A DNA stretch of 64,000 nt, taken from positions 1-64,000 of the forward strand of contig CALFMN010000154.1 of assembly GCA_937879875.1 (NCBI GenBank), read 5' to 3'. Shown here in pieces: positions 1 to 8,924 of the stretch (position 1 is its first letter; every line of letters starts with the position of its first letter). The translations under genes were made by a program, and so were the position numbers. Below the pieces are notes generated by a model. It was given only the letters and a program-made list of their open reading frames with translations, was not told the DNA's origin and searched no databases. This stretch comes from an uncultured Chloroflexota bacterium. GTDB taxonomy: Bacteria; Chloroflexota; Dehalococcoidia; CAUJGQ01.

Positions 1-40
1 CGCTGCTGCGCGGCACGGCGGGCGGCGGGCGGCGTCGTGT

Positions 41-259
41 TCATTGCGCACCGCCCTGGCGCTCCTGGGCAAACGCGACCACGTCATCACGGCGCACCAC
101 GTACGGGCCATTCGTGCCCGGCAGCCGCGACGCCGGCAGCGTGCCGGCCCTGACCAGCCGGCGCACCACGGTGGGGGAGCAACCGAGAAGGAATCCGGCT
201 TGCCAGATGGTCAGGAGATCAGGCGGAGGAGATACGGAAACGGGAGCCATCGCGGACAC
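41..259 (-). CDS. Small helix-turn-helix (excisionase-like) protein
   Basis: A 72-residue protein whose centre (LLTIWQAGFLLGCSPTVVRR, about residues 15-34) reads as a MerR/excisionase-type helix-turn-helix, followed by a wing-like stretch ending in VVRRDDVVAFAQ. Such single-domain proteins bind DNA and are typical of phage, plasmid and integrative-element modules. The GTG at 259 is preferred because a GAGGTGA ribosome site lies 5 bases upstream; an ATG at 250 is the alternative. It is followed on the same strand side by the truncated methionine-synthase-like gene, so it may belong to inserted DNA. The DNA target is unknown. Confidence 0.7.
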   Translation of the reverse strand: MSAMAPVSVSPPPDLLTIWQAGFLLGCSPTVVRRLVRAGTLPASRLPGTNGPYVVRRDDVVAFAQERQGGAQ

Positions 260-335
260 AGGTCACCTCGATGGCACCTCAGAGGGTGCGGTGGCCTGTG
301 TGGGACGGCTCCCATGACGTGATTACACGCGCACT

Positions 336-782
336 CTAGCACGCGTCCCGCGGGCGCGCAACCCATTGGCGGGCGCCGCAGCGCCGCTTGTGGCAGTGCA
401 CCATCGCGGCCGTGTCGAGCGGCAGTGCGGTCGGTTCGATGTGGATGTCGCCGTGCTCATCGCGCCACGCATTCGGCTGACTGGTTGGGGCGGCTGGCGC
501 GCGTGAAGGTGTGCCCGTGGCATCGACGGTGACGACGCCCAGACGTCGCCGGCCCACGCGGTACTGGCCGAGGCCGTACACCGTCGCCTTCGTGCCGGTG
601 CGCACATACTCGCCATCCTGCAGGCGGTAGCCCGGGATGAGCTGCATCGCCTCCACCTGCGGCGACCGTAGCGCCCGCCAGAACTCGGCAAGTTTTGCTC
701 CACAGCGATAACACAGCCCCCCCCACCGGCCGGGCGCCACCAGCCGCCACTCGATTTCAGGCAGGCGTTTCTCGGTCACCAC
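336..782 (-). CDS. Hypothetical protein with paired cysteine motifs
   Basis: A 148-residue protein I do not recognise. It has a CYRCG pair near residue 24 and a CHKRRCG motif near residue 128, spaced as in a zinc ribbon, so metal binding is plausible. The middle (TKATVYGLGQYRVGRRRLGVV) is predicted beta-rich and the linker is rich in Ala/Pro/Thr. The start is a GTG at 782. The opposite strand carries overlapping open frames of similar length, so confidence rests mainly on the cysteine pairs and on the orientation shared with the neighbouring small DNA-binding gene. Confidence 0.45.
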   Translation of the reverse strand: MVTEKRLPEIEWRLVAPGRWGGLCYRCGAKLAEFWRALRSPQVEAMQLIPGYRLQDGEYVRTGTKATVYGLGQYRVGRRRLGVVTVDATGTPSRAPAAPTSQPNAWRDEHGDIHIEPTALPLDTAAMVHCHKRRCGARQWVARPRDAC

Positions 783-819
783 CAGCGCCTCTCAGTCGGC
801 GGCGCCGCCCGCGGCGTGG

Positions 820-1104
820 TCAGCCGCAGGAAAACGCACGATCACCCGCGCCGCAGCAGTGCGGGGGAATGGTGACAAGCGTGAAGAAGCTCTCGCGCGC
901 CTGCTCGCCGTCGCAGCCGATGTCGATGCCGGCCTCGATCTGCTTTGCCACGACGCGCCGCGTCGCCTCGCACACGGCCGCGTCCAGCACGGCCAGCGCG
1001 ACCGTCTCGCCGTGGCTCTGGCGCACGAACAGCTCCACCAGCTCTGGCGGGCGCGGCAGGCTGCCGGCGTGTGTGGTCAGAATGCGCGTCTCGCTGCGAA
1101 GCAT
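820..1104 (-). pseudogene. Truncated methionine synthase (MetE-like) gene, 5' fragment
   Basis: The first 75 or so residues match the N terminus of cobalamin-independent methionine-synthase-like proteins: a TTHAGSLPRP opening, then EAGIDIGCDGEQ and RESFF. Family members run to about 340-380 residues, but here similarity stops near position 875 and the frame ends after 94 residues with an unrelated cysteine-containing tail. The zinc ligands and the second half of the barrel are missing, so it cannot be active. It starts 14 bases after the thiamine-diphosphate enzyme gene, with a GGAGG ribosome site, and was presumably the second gene of that operon before disruption. Confidence 0.75.
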
Positions 1105-1118
1105 CGGGCAGCCTCCGT

Positions 1119-2900
1119 TTATGGCCGCGCGAGCTGCACATCGACGATCGCCGCCTGACCGGCGCGAACGCGCGCGAGACCGCGGCGCAGCGCCGGCAGC
1201 ACCGCGGCCGGGTCTTCCACGCGCTCGCCGTGGGCGCCCACGGCCTGCGCCAGCAGGTCGTAGCGCGGCGCCGGCGAAAGATCGATGCCGATGAACTCGT
1301 CGTGCGCGACCGAGTAGCCCTCCGGATAGGCGGCGACCAGCGGGCGCTTGGTCGCGTTGTAGCAGGCGTTGTTGAAGATCACGGCCATGAACGGCGCCCG
1401 CTGCTGCTGCGCCGCCCAGAAGGCGGCCAGCGGCTCGCCGAAGACGAACGAGCCGTCGCCCACCATCGCGATCACGGGCCGCTCGGGCTGCGCCAGGCGC
1501 ACGCCCAGCGCCGCGCCCAGCCCCCAGCCCAGCCCGGAGCCGCCGCTGCCGAACCAGCGCTCCGGCTCGTTCACCGGCGCCTGCTGCCAGAGCACGGCGT
1601 TGTTCGTCACCGCCTCGTCCACGAACAGCGCCTCAGGCGTTTCGCGTACGAGTTGGCCCAGGCAGTGCGCCAGCCAGACCGGCGCGATCGGCGTGACGTG
1701 CTCCGCCCGTTGTGCGGCTTTCTGCCACTCTGCCCGCTGCTGGCGATGTCGCGCCTCGCACTCGGCGCGGCGGGCGGCGATACGGCGCCGGTCGGCATCG
1801 CTGAGCAGCGGCTCGGCGTATTCGGCGATCAGATCGAGGGCGCGGGCCGAGTCGGCGCGGATCGCCTGCGTCAGCGGGAAGCTCCAGAGGGGGATGCGCT
1901 CTTTCACCGGATCCACGTCGATCTGGATCACCGCCGCGTCCGGCGCCGGCGCGGTGCGCGTGGGGATATACGGCACGTCCTGGTCTAGCACGAGCACCAG
2001 ATCGGCCTGCTCAAGCAGCGGCGCCGGCTCGTAGCCCTGATGCAGCGGATGGTCTGCCGGGAAGTTGACGCGGGCGCGCCACTCGACCACGGGCAACGCC
2101 AGCAGCTCGGCCAGCCGCAGCAGGCCGTGGAAGCCCGCCGCCGTGCGCCCACTGGCGCCGGTGATCACCAGCGGCCGTTCGCTTTGAACGAGCCGGCGGG
2201 CTACGTCGCGCAGCGCATCCGGATCGCCCGCGCCCAGCCGTACGGGCGGCGCCGTTTGCGGGCGGCCGCCGCCCGCCGCGGGGGCGCCGTTCGCCGGTGC
2301 ATTCTGCATCAGCACCTCGCGCGGCAGGGTCAGATAGACCGGACCGGCCGGGTCACTGGCGGCGATCTGCAAGGCGCGTGCCACGACCTCGCCGATCTGC
2401 TCGGCGCGGCGCAGCTCGTAGTCCCACTTCACGTAGTTGCGCACGATGCCGTGCTGGTCCATCTGCTCCTGCAGCCAGTGGATGTAGCCGTCGCGGTGGC
2501 CGCGCAATGCCGGATCGGTGGTGTAGGGCGCGCGGCCGGCGCAGATTAGCACGGCGGCGTGGCCGCGCTGCGCGTCGTGCAGCGTGCCCCCCAGGTTCTG
2601 CGTGCCCACGTCGACGTGCACCATCACCGCCTGCGGCCGGCCCGTGGCGGCGTAGTAGCCGTGCGCCGCGGCCAGCGCCACGACCTCGAACAGGCAGAGC
2701 ACGGTGCGCGGTGCGGGCTTGCCCAGCGCGGCGCACTTGGCCAGCGCTTCCTGCACTGGAAAGGTATCGGTCCCGGGGTTGAGAAAGAGGCACTCGACGC
2801 CGTGCGCGATCAGCGCCTCGACGAACGCCTCGGCCGTCTCGGCGGCCCGCTCTGCCAGCGCCGTGCCCGTGGAAGGGCTCGTCGGTCTGCTCTCTGCCAT
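1119..2900 (-). CDS. Thiamine-diphosphate-dependent enzyme (acetolactate synthase-like)
   Basis: A 593-residue member of the acetolactate synthase/benzoylformate decarboxylase superfamily. The N-terminal Pyr domain has the cofactor-activating glutamate in CLFEVVALAAAHGY. The middle domain follows from about residue 210. The C-terminal PP domain carries the Mg-ThDP motif, which begins GDGSFVFGEP and ends VIFNN. Substrate cannot be told; similar proteins are annotated as 2-oxoacid decarboxylases or synthases of unknown specificity. The ATG at 2900 is chosen because AGCGGAGGATGCG precedes it; an in-frame extension to 3053 has no family similarity. It leads a broken two-gene operon with the MetE-like fragment. 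Confidence 0.85.
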   Translation of the reverse strand: MAESRPTSPSTGTALAERAAETAEAFVEALIAHGVECLFLNPGTDTFPVQEALAKCAALGKPAPRTVLCLFEVVALAAAHGYYAATGRPQAVMVHVDVGTQNLGGTLHDAQRGHAAVLICAGRAPYTTDPALRGHRDGYIHWLQEQMDQHGIVRNYVKWDYELRRAEQIGEVVARALQIAASDPAGPVYLTLPREVLMQNAPANGAPAAGGGRPQTAPPVRLGAGDPDALRDVARRLVQSERPLVITGASGRTAAGFHGLLRLAELLALPVVEWRARVNFPADHPLHQGYEPAPLLEQADLVLVLDQDVPYIPTRTAPAPDAAVIQIDVDPVKERIPLWSFPLTQAIRADSARALDLIAEYAEPLLSDADRRRIAARRAECEARHRQQRAEWQKAAQRAEHVTPIAPVWLAHCLGQLVRETPEALFVDEAVTNNAVLWQQAPVNEPERWFGSGGSGLGWGLGAALGVRLAQPERPVIAMVGDGSFVFGEPLAAFWAAQQQRAPFMAVIFNNACYNATKRPLVAAYPEGYSVAHDEFIGIDLSPAPRYDLLAQAVGAHGERVEDPAAVLPALRRGLARVRAGQAAIVDVQLARP

Positions 2901-3271
2901 CGCGCATCCTCCGCTGATCGGGGCATAGCGTACAGGAGAATGCGAGCGAATGGGGGATCGGTGGGCGCGGTTCGTTTCGTCAGCGCCGTCCAAGCATCGA
3001 ACGCTTCTGGCCGATCCGGGTGCGCAGCGCCCATCTGCCAATTGGGCCACCACTCACGAAGGCCGGGCGGTTTTGAGACGTTGCTTGTCTGACGAGTATT
3101 CTTACTGGCCACTGAACGTGACGGCTAACCGCTCGGTGCACCAGTTCGGGTTGTCAGAAAAACTGTCCTTTCTGAGAAGGCGACCAGGATCCCAAAACGA
3201 GCACTCGCTCAGGCGTGGGTGGCCGCTGCCTGCGCTGCGGGTCCTCGGGGAGCTGTGCGCCGACCACGCGC
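2901..3271. other. Intergenic region, no gene seen
   Basis: 371 bases between the start of the thiamine-diphosphate enzyme gene and the stop of the lipoprotein gene. Open frames here lack ribosome sites and family resemblance. The only structure I see is an inverted repeat (TCAGAAA at 3154-3160 with TTTCTGA at 3169-3175) about 100 bases past the lipoprotein stop, which could end that operon. Confidence 0.5.
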
Positions 3272-4234
3272 TCAGGGCTGCACAACGATCGCGAGGTAAA
3301 AGGCCGGCGAGCTCGGGAACAAGCCCACGCATGGCGGGTGCGCAGTGGTGCACGCCGGCGGGTCGGGGGGAATGCTCAGCGTCGTCTCGCCGGGCTGCAC
3401 CGCTTTGTACACCCTGTTTCGCGTGTCACCGATGGCACGCAGCACCGCTGGGTCGTTGAACAACGGCGCCTGGGTGTACGGCGGCCCGAGCCGCAGCACG
3501 ATCTGCTCACCGACGCGGAGGGAGAGCGTCGTGCCATTGTCGGCCTGGGTGACGATGCGGGGTTGCTTGGCCGTCGTGCTCGGCGTGGCTATGGCTGCAG
3601 GGCTCGCGCTCGCGGAGATGGGGGCCGTCCCGGTCGCGGGCATGGTCGCGGTGACGGACAGGGTGATCGTAGGGGTACCCGCCGCGCCACTGAAGACGGT
3701 GCGGTCCTCGATCTGTTGCAGCAGTTGCAACGCTGGCCGCAAGGGCTTCACGGCCATGGCTGCCGCGGTGTTTTGCGTGGGAATGCCGTTATACGGGAGG
3801 TCCACCCTCTGCCCGTTGTACGTGAGGACACAGCCACTCCCTAGCGAGTTGGGAGGCGATGCACGGCCAAGCCCTGGCACATCGGCCGCGGCGAGCCGCT
3901 TGGCCAGCTCGGCGACGCTGGCCGGGTCGACGAGGTAGAAGTTGTTGGTGACGTCCCAGTCGAGCACGATGCCACCGGAGGGTTGTGGTCCGCTGAACCG
4001 GTCAATCTCTACCGTTACCCTCCCCGTCCCCGCGCTGCTGCAGTCATAGGTCAGCAGCAAGGCCGAGACAAGCGCGGGCGTGCCGGGGACACGCGCAGTG
4101 CCGGACGGGGCGGTCGGGCGTGTGGCGTTCCTGCTGCTTGTCGCACCGCAGGCCACGGCGAGCGCCAGCGCGAGCAGCCCAAGTCCGCCCGCCACCGCTA
4201 GCGCAGCAGGGCACGACGGACCTGAGCCGCGCAT
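3272..4234 (-). CDS. Putative secreted lipoprotein
   Basis: A 320-residue protein starting at the ATG at 4234 with a clear lipoprotein signal: basic MRGSG, a hydrophobic run rich in Leu/Ala, and a lipobox LAVAC. The mature part has one beta-rich domain with two cysteines (YDCSSAGTGRV and GSGCVLTY), a Thr/Ala/Pro linker, and a C-terminal segment from RIVTQADNGTTLSLRVGEQ that looks like a small Ig-like or proteinase-inhibitor (chagasin-like) fold. No enzyme motif is visible. It overlaps the upstream 62-residue gene by one base (TGATG), implying translational coupling, and follows the kinase/FN3 operon on the same strand. Confidence 0.7.
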   Translation of the reverse strand: MRGSGPSCPAALAVAGGLGLLALALAVACGATSSRNATRPTAPSGTARVPGTPALVSALLLTYDCSSAGTGRVTVEIDRFSGPQPSGGIVLDWDVTNNFYLVDPASVAELAKRLAAADVPGLGRASPPNSLGSGCVLTYNGQRVDLPYNGIPTQNTAAAMAVKPLRPALQLLQQIEDRTVFSGAAGTPTITLSVTATMPATGTAPISASASPAAIATPSTTAKQPRIVTQADNGTTLSLRVGEQIVLRLGPPYTQAPLFNDPAVLRAIGDTRNRVYKAVQPGETTLSIPPDPPACTTAHPPCVGLFPSSPAFYLAIVVQP

Positions 4235-4422
4235 CACGGGCACCGAGCCTGAGCAGGGCCTTGGTCCATCCACGCCAATTCGTCCAGCAAGCGCGTGCCT
4301 GCCAGCCGGGCCTCCACGCCACCAGCGACCAGCCGGGCCACCGCGGCCTCGAACGCTGCTCGCGACACGCGGGTATGTTCGCCGTAGTAGGTGTCGTCGT
4401 GCGGGAGGTAGACCAGTTGCAT
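4234..4422 (-). CDS. Small protein, 62 residues
   Basis: Starts at the ATG at 4422 with a well-placed GGAGGA ribosome site. The sequence begins MQLVYLPHDDTYYG and then forms an amphipathic helical stretch (RAAFEAAVARLVAGG). I do not recognise a family. There is no signal peptide or membrane segment, so it should be cytoplasmic. The stop overlaps the start of the lipoprotein gene by one base, which makes it very likely that both are translated from one message. Its role is unknown. Confidence 0.6.
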   Translation of the reverse strand: MQLVYLPHDDTYYGEHTRVSRAAFEAAVARLVAGGVEARLAGTRLLDELAWMDQGPAQARCP

Positions 4423-4559
4423 TGTCGTCCTCCAACGCGTCCGGCCGGCGCTCCTTGCCGGAGACACGACCGGCCTGACGATGCAGTCTTGCGGAAGACG
4501 TGGACGTTGCGCTGCTCCTGCTCTGCGTGGCCGTGCGAGCGCGCCCGCTCAGCGGCCAG

Positions 4560-4775
4560 CTACAGTGAGGGCCCGCCACCGGGGATCCCAGGGCGGCCCC
4601 CGGCTGGGAAGCTGAAGGGAGTGGGGGCCGCGGTCGACTGGAGTATCTGCCAGCGCTGCTCCGGGGTCGGCCCTGCGCCTACCAGCGCCGTCACTTCTTC
4701 GTCATCAGCATCACGAACCTCTTCATGCTGCTTGCTGCCCCGTCCGGCGGGGCTCAATCGCAGCGTAGGGCGCAC
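4560..4775 (-). CDS. Doubtful small open frame, 71 residues
   Basis: An open frame starting with GTG at 4775, with an acidic stretch (HEEVRDADDEEV), a segment GPTPEQRWQILQS and a Pro/Gly-rich end. No convincing ribosome site precedes it and no family is recognised. It is kept because it lies in the otherwise empty gap between the FN3 protein gene and the 62-residue gene, on the same strand, and its proline-rich character resembles the small peptides at 9.8-10.2 kb. It may equally be non-coding leader. Confidence 0.25.
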   Translation of the reverse strand: MRPTLRLSPAGRGSKQHEEVRDADDEEVTALVGAGPTPEQRWQILQSTAAPTPFSFPAGGRPGIPGGGPSL

Positions 4776-4788
4776 AGCACACGGGGGC

Positions 4789-4839
4789 TTGACAGCGGGC
4801 TGTCAGCTTCCTGCCGCGTGCGCAACAAGGCTGTCAGCC
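4789..4839. promoter_or_regulatory. Cluster of TGACAGC/GCTGTCA motifs
   Basis: TTGACAGC (4789-4796), GCTGTCAGC (4799-4807) and GGCTGTCAGCC (4829-4839) lie within 51 bases, downstream of the FN3 gene and upstream of the 62-residue protein/lipoprotein operon. The same core occurs as a perfect palindrome and as direct repeats in front of the FHA regulator gene at 9.6-9.7 kb. A shared regulator site is the simplest reading. Confidence 0.4.
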
Positions 4840-4930
4840 TCCGCCTCCTCCGACCCCAACGGCAGAGCGTGCTGCGCAACGTGGTGGCCGCGCTGGTGGT
4901 TTCGTCTGGGACGTGCTACGCCGCCATGGT

Positions 4931-6535
4931 TTACTGTGATGTCGTCGCACAGAGCGGCGCGGTCTGGGCCGACTCCCCGGCCGCGTTGACCGCCGATACC
5001 GTGACGCAGTAGGTCGTGTGCGGCGACAAGTTGCGCAGCGTATAGGCCGGCGTAGCGGCACCGACGCTGGCGATGAACGCGCCGCTCTGGCCGTCGTAGA
5101 CGCGGTAACTGGCGACAGCTGGCCCGCCCTGGTCCCAGTCAAACTGAATGCTCGTTGGTCCCAGCGTTGTGTACCGCAGCCCGGTCGGTACCGCTGGCGG
5201 GCCGGCGGCGTTGCCTTGCGGGTGCGTTGAGGAGACGAAGAAGCACAGCTTGTAGGCGGTGTTGGGCTGCAGGTTCAGGTACCCCTGCGTGTCCGGCACG
5301 CTGGGGCCCTCGGATTGCAGGTGCACCAGGTAGAGGCCCGCCGGCAGGTCGAGGCTGCCCGCATCGGTCGCGGCAGCGCTGCAGCCCTGCGCGGCGTGCT
5401 GCGCTGGGTCGTACTCCGGACAGGTGCCACAGCCGCGCAATTGTCCGCCGTAGGGGGCTACGCCGGCGAGATTGCTGTTGGTCGCGAGATCGACCTGCTG
5501 GAGGGCGGCGATCAGCGGGTAGGGACTGTCGTCCACCACGTCCAACTCCGCATCGCCGGTGCCTGCAAAGGGCTGTGGGTTGCAGCAGGCCGGGAACTGG
5601 ATGGGGGTAACGTCCCCCTGGTCGGTGATGGTGACGGCCTGGTCTGTCGTGGTATCGTTGCAGGCCCAGGCGCCGCGGCCGATGCCCAGCAACGTCTGCT
5701 GCGTGTAGCTGTCGGTCAGCGGCGTGTAGACGTACACGCGGCTGGCGCCCGATACCCGAGCGGAGGCGTTCACGCTGGGGTTGCCGATCATCGCGCACTT
5801 GCCGGCCGGCAAGGTGAGGCCGACCGAGGTTTCTGGGCTCGGCGTCAGGCGGAACACCGTCTGCTTGGGCGTGTAGACCCAGTAGCCGGCACCGGCCTGG
5901 AGGTGCTGGAGGTCGGTGGTGCGATAGTCGCTGTCCGTGGGCCCGAAGGTGTAGAGTGTCGGGCTGACCGAGGACGTCGTGGAGAGCGAGAACGAGGCAG
6001 CGTTGCCGAACGACAGCAGGTTCCAGCCGGCGGGGACGTAGACCACGCTGCCTGCCGGCGCCGGCGCTTGTCCCGGCGTGCTTGGTAGGGTGGCCGCTGG
6101 CGGTGTGGCCGCGCAGGCGAGCAGCACATTCCCGCTCACGACCGGCTGCTGCGCAACGCTGAGCGTGAAGGTGTAGTGACCGGGCGGCAGCGGCGCAGCG
6201 ATGAAGAACCAGACGACCCCCGCCGCCTGGTTCTCCGGGAAGTCCGTATCGCTAATCGCCTGGCTCTCGAACGTCCAGTGGCCGGAGAGCGCGGCAGGCA
6301 CCGGGAGCTGCGCGTAGCGCACGAAGACGTCGATCTCGGCGGGTGCGCAGGCTTGCAGCGTGCCACCGGGAGAGACGACATCCGGTGGCGGGCCACCACC
6401 CGGTCCACGCGTGGTGGCGAAGCCGAGAAGGCTAAAGGCCGGTGCTGGTGCGCCCGTTTGTGCGTGTGCATGCGGCGACGCGGCCAGCAGCGCGATGCTC
6501 GCGACGGCGATCAACACGGTGCGTGTGCTGCGCAT
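4931..6535 (-). CDS. Secreted protein with fibronectin type III domain
   Basis: A 534-residue exported protein: MRSTRT plus a hydrophobic stretch and cleavage near SPHAHA-Q. The first part (residues about 30-160) is a beta-rich domain. A second region contains WNLLSFGNAASF and GAGYWVYTP, a motif common in bacterial surface proteins. A cysteine-rich segment (LRGCGTCPEYDP) follows. The last 90 residues are a fibronectin type III module (GLRYTTLGPTS to YCVTVSAVNAAGES). The ATG at 6535 is preferred for its signal peptide and AAGGAG site. A GTG at 6604 would overlap the kinase stop in GTGA and add 23 residues. It is co-oriented with and directly after the kinase gene, so it may be a surface target or partner. 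Confidence 0.75.
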   Translation of the reverse strand: MRSTRTVLIAVASIALLAASPHAHAQTGAPAPAFSLLGFATTRGPGGGPPPDVVSPGGTLQACAPAEIDVFVRYAQLPVPAALSGHWTFESQAISDTDFPENQAAGVVWFFIAAPLPPGHYTFTLSVAQQPVVSGNVLLACAATPPAATLPSTPGQAPAPAGSVVYVPAGWNLLSFGNAASFSLSTTSSVSPTLYTFGPTDSDYRTTDLQHLQAGAGYWVYTPKQTVFRLTPSPETSVGLTLPAGKCAMIGNPSVNASARVSGASRVYVYTPLTDSYTQQTLLGIGRGAWACNDTTTDQAVTITDQGDVTPIQFPACCNPQPFAGTGDAELDVVDDSPYPLIAALQQVDLATNSNLAGVAPYGGQLRGCGTCPEYDPAQHAAQGCSAAATDAGSLDLPAGLYLVHLQSEGPSVPDTQGYLNLQPNTAYKLCFFVSSTHPQGNAAGPPAVPTGLRYTTLGPTSIQFDWDQGGPAVASYRVYDGQSGAFIASVGAATPAYTLRNLSPHTTYCVTVSAVNAAGESAQTAPLCATTSQ

Positions 6536-6600
6536 GCCCGTCTCCTTGATGCCGAACGACAGCAGGTTCCTGCGGCGGGTTGGAGTGCCTGCACGTGCGC

Positions 6601-8922
6601 TCACTCAGGACCCAGCGCTTGGGGTGGAATCGTGGCGGCCGGCGCTGGCGGCGGGCCTGTGCCGGGTTGCGGCGGGATCGTCGCGACCGGTGCAGGTACC
6701 TGAGCCGGCTGCGGCGGGGGCGGTAGGGAGGTCGTCGGCACACGGGCCGGCTGCACGGGCGGCGAGGTCGTGCTGCCGCCCCCACCGGTGTTCGCCGGTG
6801 CCGTGATGTGCACGGGCGCCGGCGGTGCCACCGAAGGAGCTGGCGCTGGGGTCGGTGCCTTCCGCGCCGCGGCGGCGCTTGAGTGCACGCTCGCCGCCGT
6901 GGCGAGTGCACCCAGCGGGTCGGCCACGGCAAGAGAGCTCGCCACGAACGTCACGCTCACATCATCCCCCGCCGCGAGGTCGTCGAAGCGTACCTGCGCG
7001 TCGAACGTCGTGCCGTCGCCCACGGCCGCGGCCGCCGTGCGCCCGTCCGCACAGGTCCATTGCAGCGCCTTGCCTGTCGCGCTGTGTGTGCTGGCGGTGA
7101 GCGTGCCGCTCGTGCAGTTCGGTGTAAGCTGCTCGCTGCCCGCCTGAAGGGTGCCGCCCTGCCAGGTGAGCAGCAGGCTCAGCTGCCCCGTGGGCTGGTC
7201 GTACTGTGGGTTCAAGCCGCTGGACGGCGGCGGATAGGCGTTCTCCGCCACGCCGACCGTCGCCGGCTGCCCGTCCGCGAGGTTAAGCGCGGCGTCCGGC
7301 GTGGTGGTGAGGTCAGCGAGGAGCGTGCCTTGCCGCCGCGCTGTATCCCACGCCAGCACGGTCAGACGCTGGCGGCGGCCGTCGAGTGTCACGGCGCTGA
7401 GGACCTGTGGTGCGCTGCCCTGTTCGAGCGAGCGCACCGCGTGCAGGGCCAGCGCCGGGTAACAGGTGCTATCCGAACTTCGGTGCACGGGCGGCAGGAG
7501 GACGTTGTCGTGTGGCACGGCCGTCGCATCCCAAACGCGGATCCAGGTGCCGTCGGCAGCCGGGTGGAAGAGGTCGAGGTACGGCTGCGGACATCCATCC
7601 GCACCGGGCGCCTGGCTGAACAGGACGATCGTGCCGGGCCCGTTCCCCTCGGCGAGCAGGCCGCGTTGCACGAGCTGGGCGCCGGGGCGCAGGAGCGCCG
7701 CGTCGGGCACCGCTGCTGCCGACAGTGGCGTCGGGGTCGGCGTCGGGGTCGGCGGCGGTGCCGGTGTGCCGGCCGATCCTTCCGTTGTGTCCGATGGTGT
7801 CGGAGCCGGTCGTTGCGCCGTGATCGGTGTGGGCCGGGCGCCCGCCCCGCCGGCGAGCCAATGCGTGCTCGCGATGGTGCCGGCGAGCACAAGGAGGAGT
7901 GCTGCCCCAGCGATGCTCGCCACGCGGCGGCGGTCCCGTGCGAGTGCCCCGCCCAGGTCGCCTGCTCGCTGGGTCGTTGCCGGTACAGGAGGCTCGCCGC
8001 GCGGGAGCGCTTCGGTGGGGGTGACCTCCACGGGCGGTTCGGGCAGCAGGGTCGCTACCGCTGGCGGTTCATGCAAGAGCGGCAGCGTGCGTGATGGGAA
8101 TGGCGGTGCCGGCCCGGCGGGTCGCAGTGCTGCGGCAAGGGCGGTGGCTGAAGCAGGGCGCGCGGCCGGGTCTTTGCTGAGCGCAGCCGCAATAACCGCA
8201 TAAACGGCGTCGGGCAGCCCTGGGCGGATCTCCCGCAGGGGCGGTGGCGGCGTGTACACATGGGCGAACAGGACCTGCTCGGTGGGGCCGCTGAAGGGCG
8301 GCCGACCGCCGAGCAGCCGGTAGGCGAGCACCCCAAGTGCGTAGAGGTCTGTTTCTGGTCCGATCCGACCACCACGAATCTGCTCCGGCGCCATCGCCTC
8401 CGGCGTGCCGACGATGTGCCCGGTCGGCGTGTCGCCCGGCTGCTCCAGGACAGAGGCGATACCCAGGTCCATGAGCACCACCCGCCCGTCTTCTTGCTCC
8501 ACGATCACGTTGGCGGCCTTGACATCGCGGTGGACGATGCCGTGGTCGTGGAGGTAGTCCAGGGCAGCCCCGAGCGGCGCCAGGACCGCCGCGACCTGGG
8601 CCAGGTCCAGCCCCTGCCCCGGCGCCAGCAGCCGGGCGAGCGTCTCACCCAACAGGAGCTCCATCGTGAAAAACGGCGCTCCGTCCAGGGCGCTCACGTC
8701 GAACACGGTGACGATATGCGGGTGGCGGAGCCGGGCGAGCCGGCGGGCCTCAGCCCGAAAGCGGGTTGTGGCCTGAGGGTCGGCGGCGATGTGTGGGTGC
8801 AGGAGCTTGAGCGCCACGTCCCGCCCCAGCATGCGGTCGGTGGCGCGGTACACCGTGGCGAAGCCGCCGCGTCCGAGGACGGCGTGGATGTCGTAGCGCT
8901 CAAACTGCGGCGGGGCGCCCAT
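6601..8922 (-). CDS. Transmembrane Ser/Thr protein kinase (PknB-like)
   Basis: 773 residues. The cytoplasmic kinase domain (about 8-270) has the glycine loop GRGGFATV at 17-24, VALK with Lys39, HRDVKAANV with catalytic Asp134, and APE near 179. The metal-binding DFG is DLG at 153-155, a tolerated change. A Pro-rich juxtamembrane part leads to one transmembrane helix at about 335-356, then an external part of about 415 residues with a beta-rich core and a Pro/Thr/Ala-rich tail. It lacks PASTA repeats, so its sensor is different from PknB of Gram-positives. It starts two bases after the FHA regulator gene stop, so kinase and phosphothreonine-reading protein are co-expressed. Confidence 0.92.
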   Translation of the reverse strand: MGAPPQFERYDIHAVLGRGGFATVYRATDRMLGRDVALKLLHPHIAADPQATTRFRAEARRLARLRHPHIVTVFDVSALDGAPFFTMELLLGETLARLLAPGQGLDLAQVAAVLAPLGAALDYLHDHGIVHRDVKAANVIVEQEDGRVVLMDLGIASVLEQPGDTPTGHIVGTPEAMAPEQIRGGRIGPETDLYALGVLAYRLLGGRPPFSGPTEQVLFAHVYTPPPPLREIRPGLPDAVYAVIAAALSKDPAARPASATALAAALRPAGPAPPFPSRTLPLLHEPPAVATLLPEPPVEVTPTEALPRGEPPVPATTQRAGDLGGALARDRRRVASIAGAALLLVLAGTIASTHWLAGGAGARPTPITAQRPAPTPSDTTEGSAGTPAPPPTPTPTPTPLSAAAVPDAALLRPGAQLVQRGLLAEGNGPGTIVLFSQAPGADGCPQPYLDLFHPAADGTWIRVWDATAVPHDNVLLPPVHRSSDSTCYPALALHAVRSLEQGSAPQVLSAVTLDGRRQRLTVLAWDTARRQGTLLADLTTTPDAALNLADGQPATVGVAENAYPPPSSGLNPQYDQPTGQLSLLLTWQGGTLQAGSEQLTPNCTSGTLTASTHSATGKALQWTCADGRTAAAAVGDGTTFDAQVRFDDLAAGDDVSVTFVASSLAVADPLGALATAASVHSSAAAARKAPTPAPAPSVAPPAPVHITAPANTGGGGSTTSPPVQPARVPTTSLPPPPQPAQVPAPVATIPPQPGTGPPPAPAATIPPQALGPE

Positions 8923-8924
8923 GA

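Noticed and set aside
1119..3053. Longer start for the thiamine-diphosphate enzyme at 3053
   Set aside because: The extra 51 residues lack similarity to the family and the ATG at 2900 has a good ribosome site and the usual N terminus.
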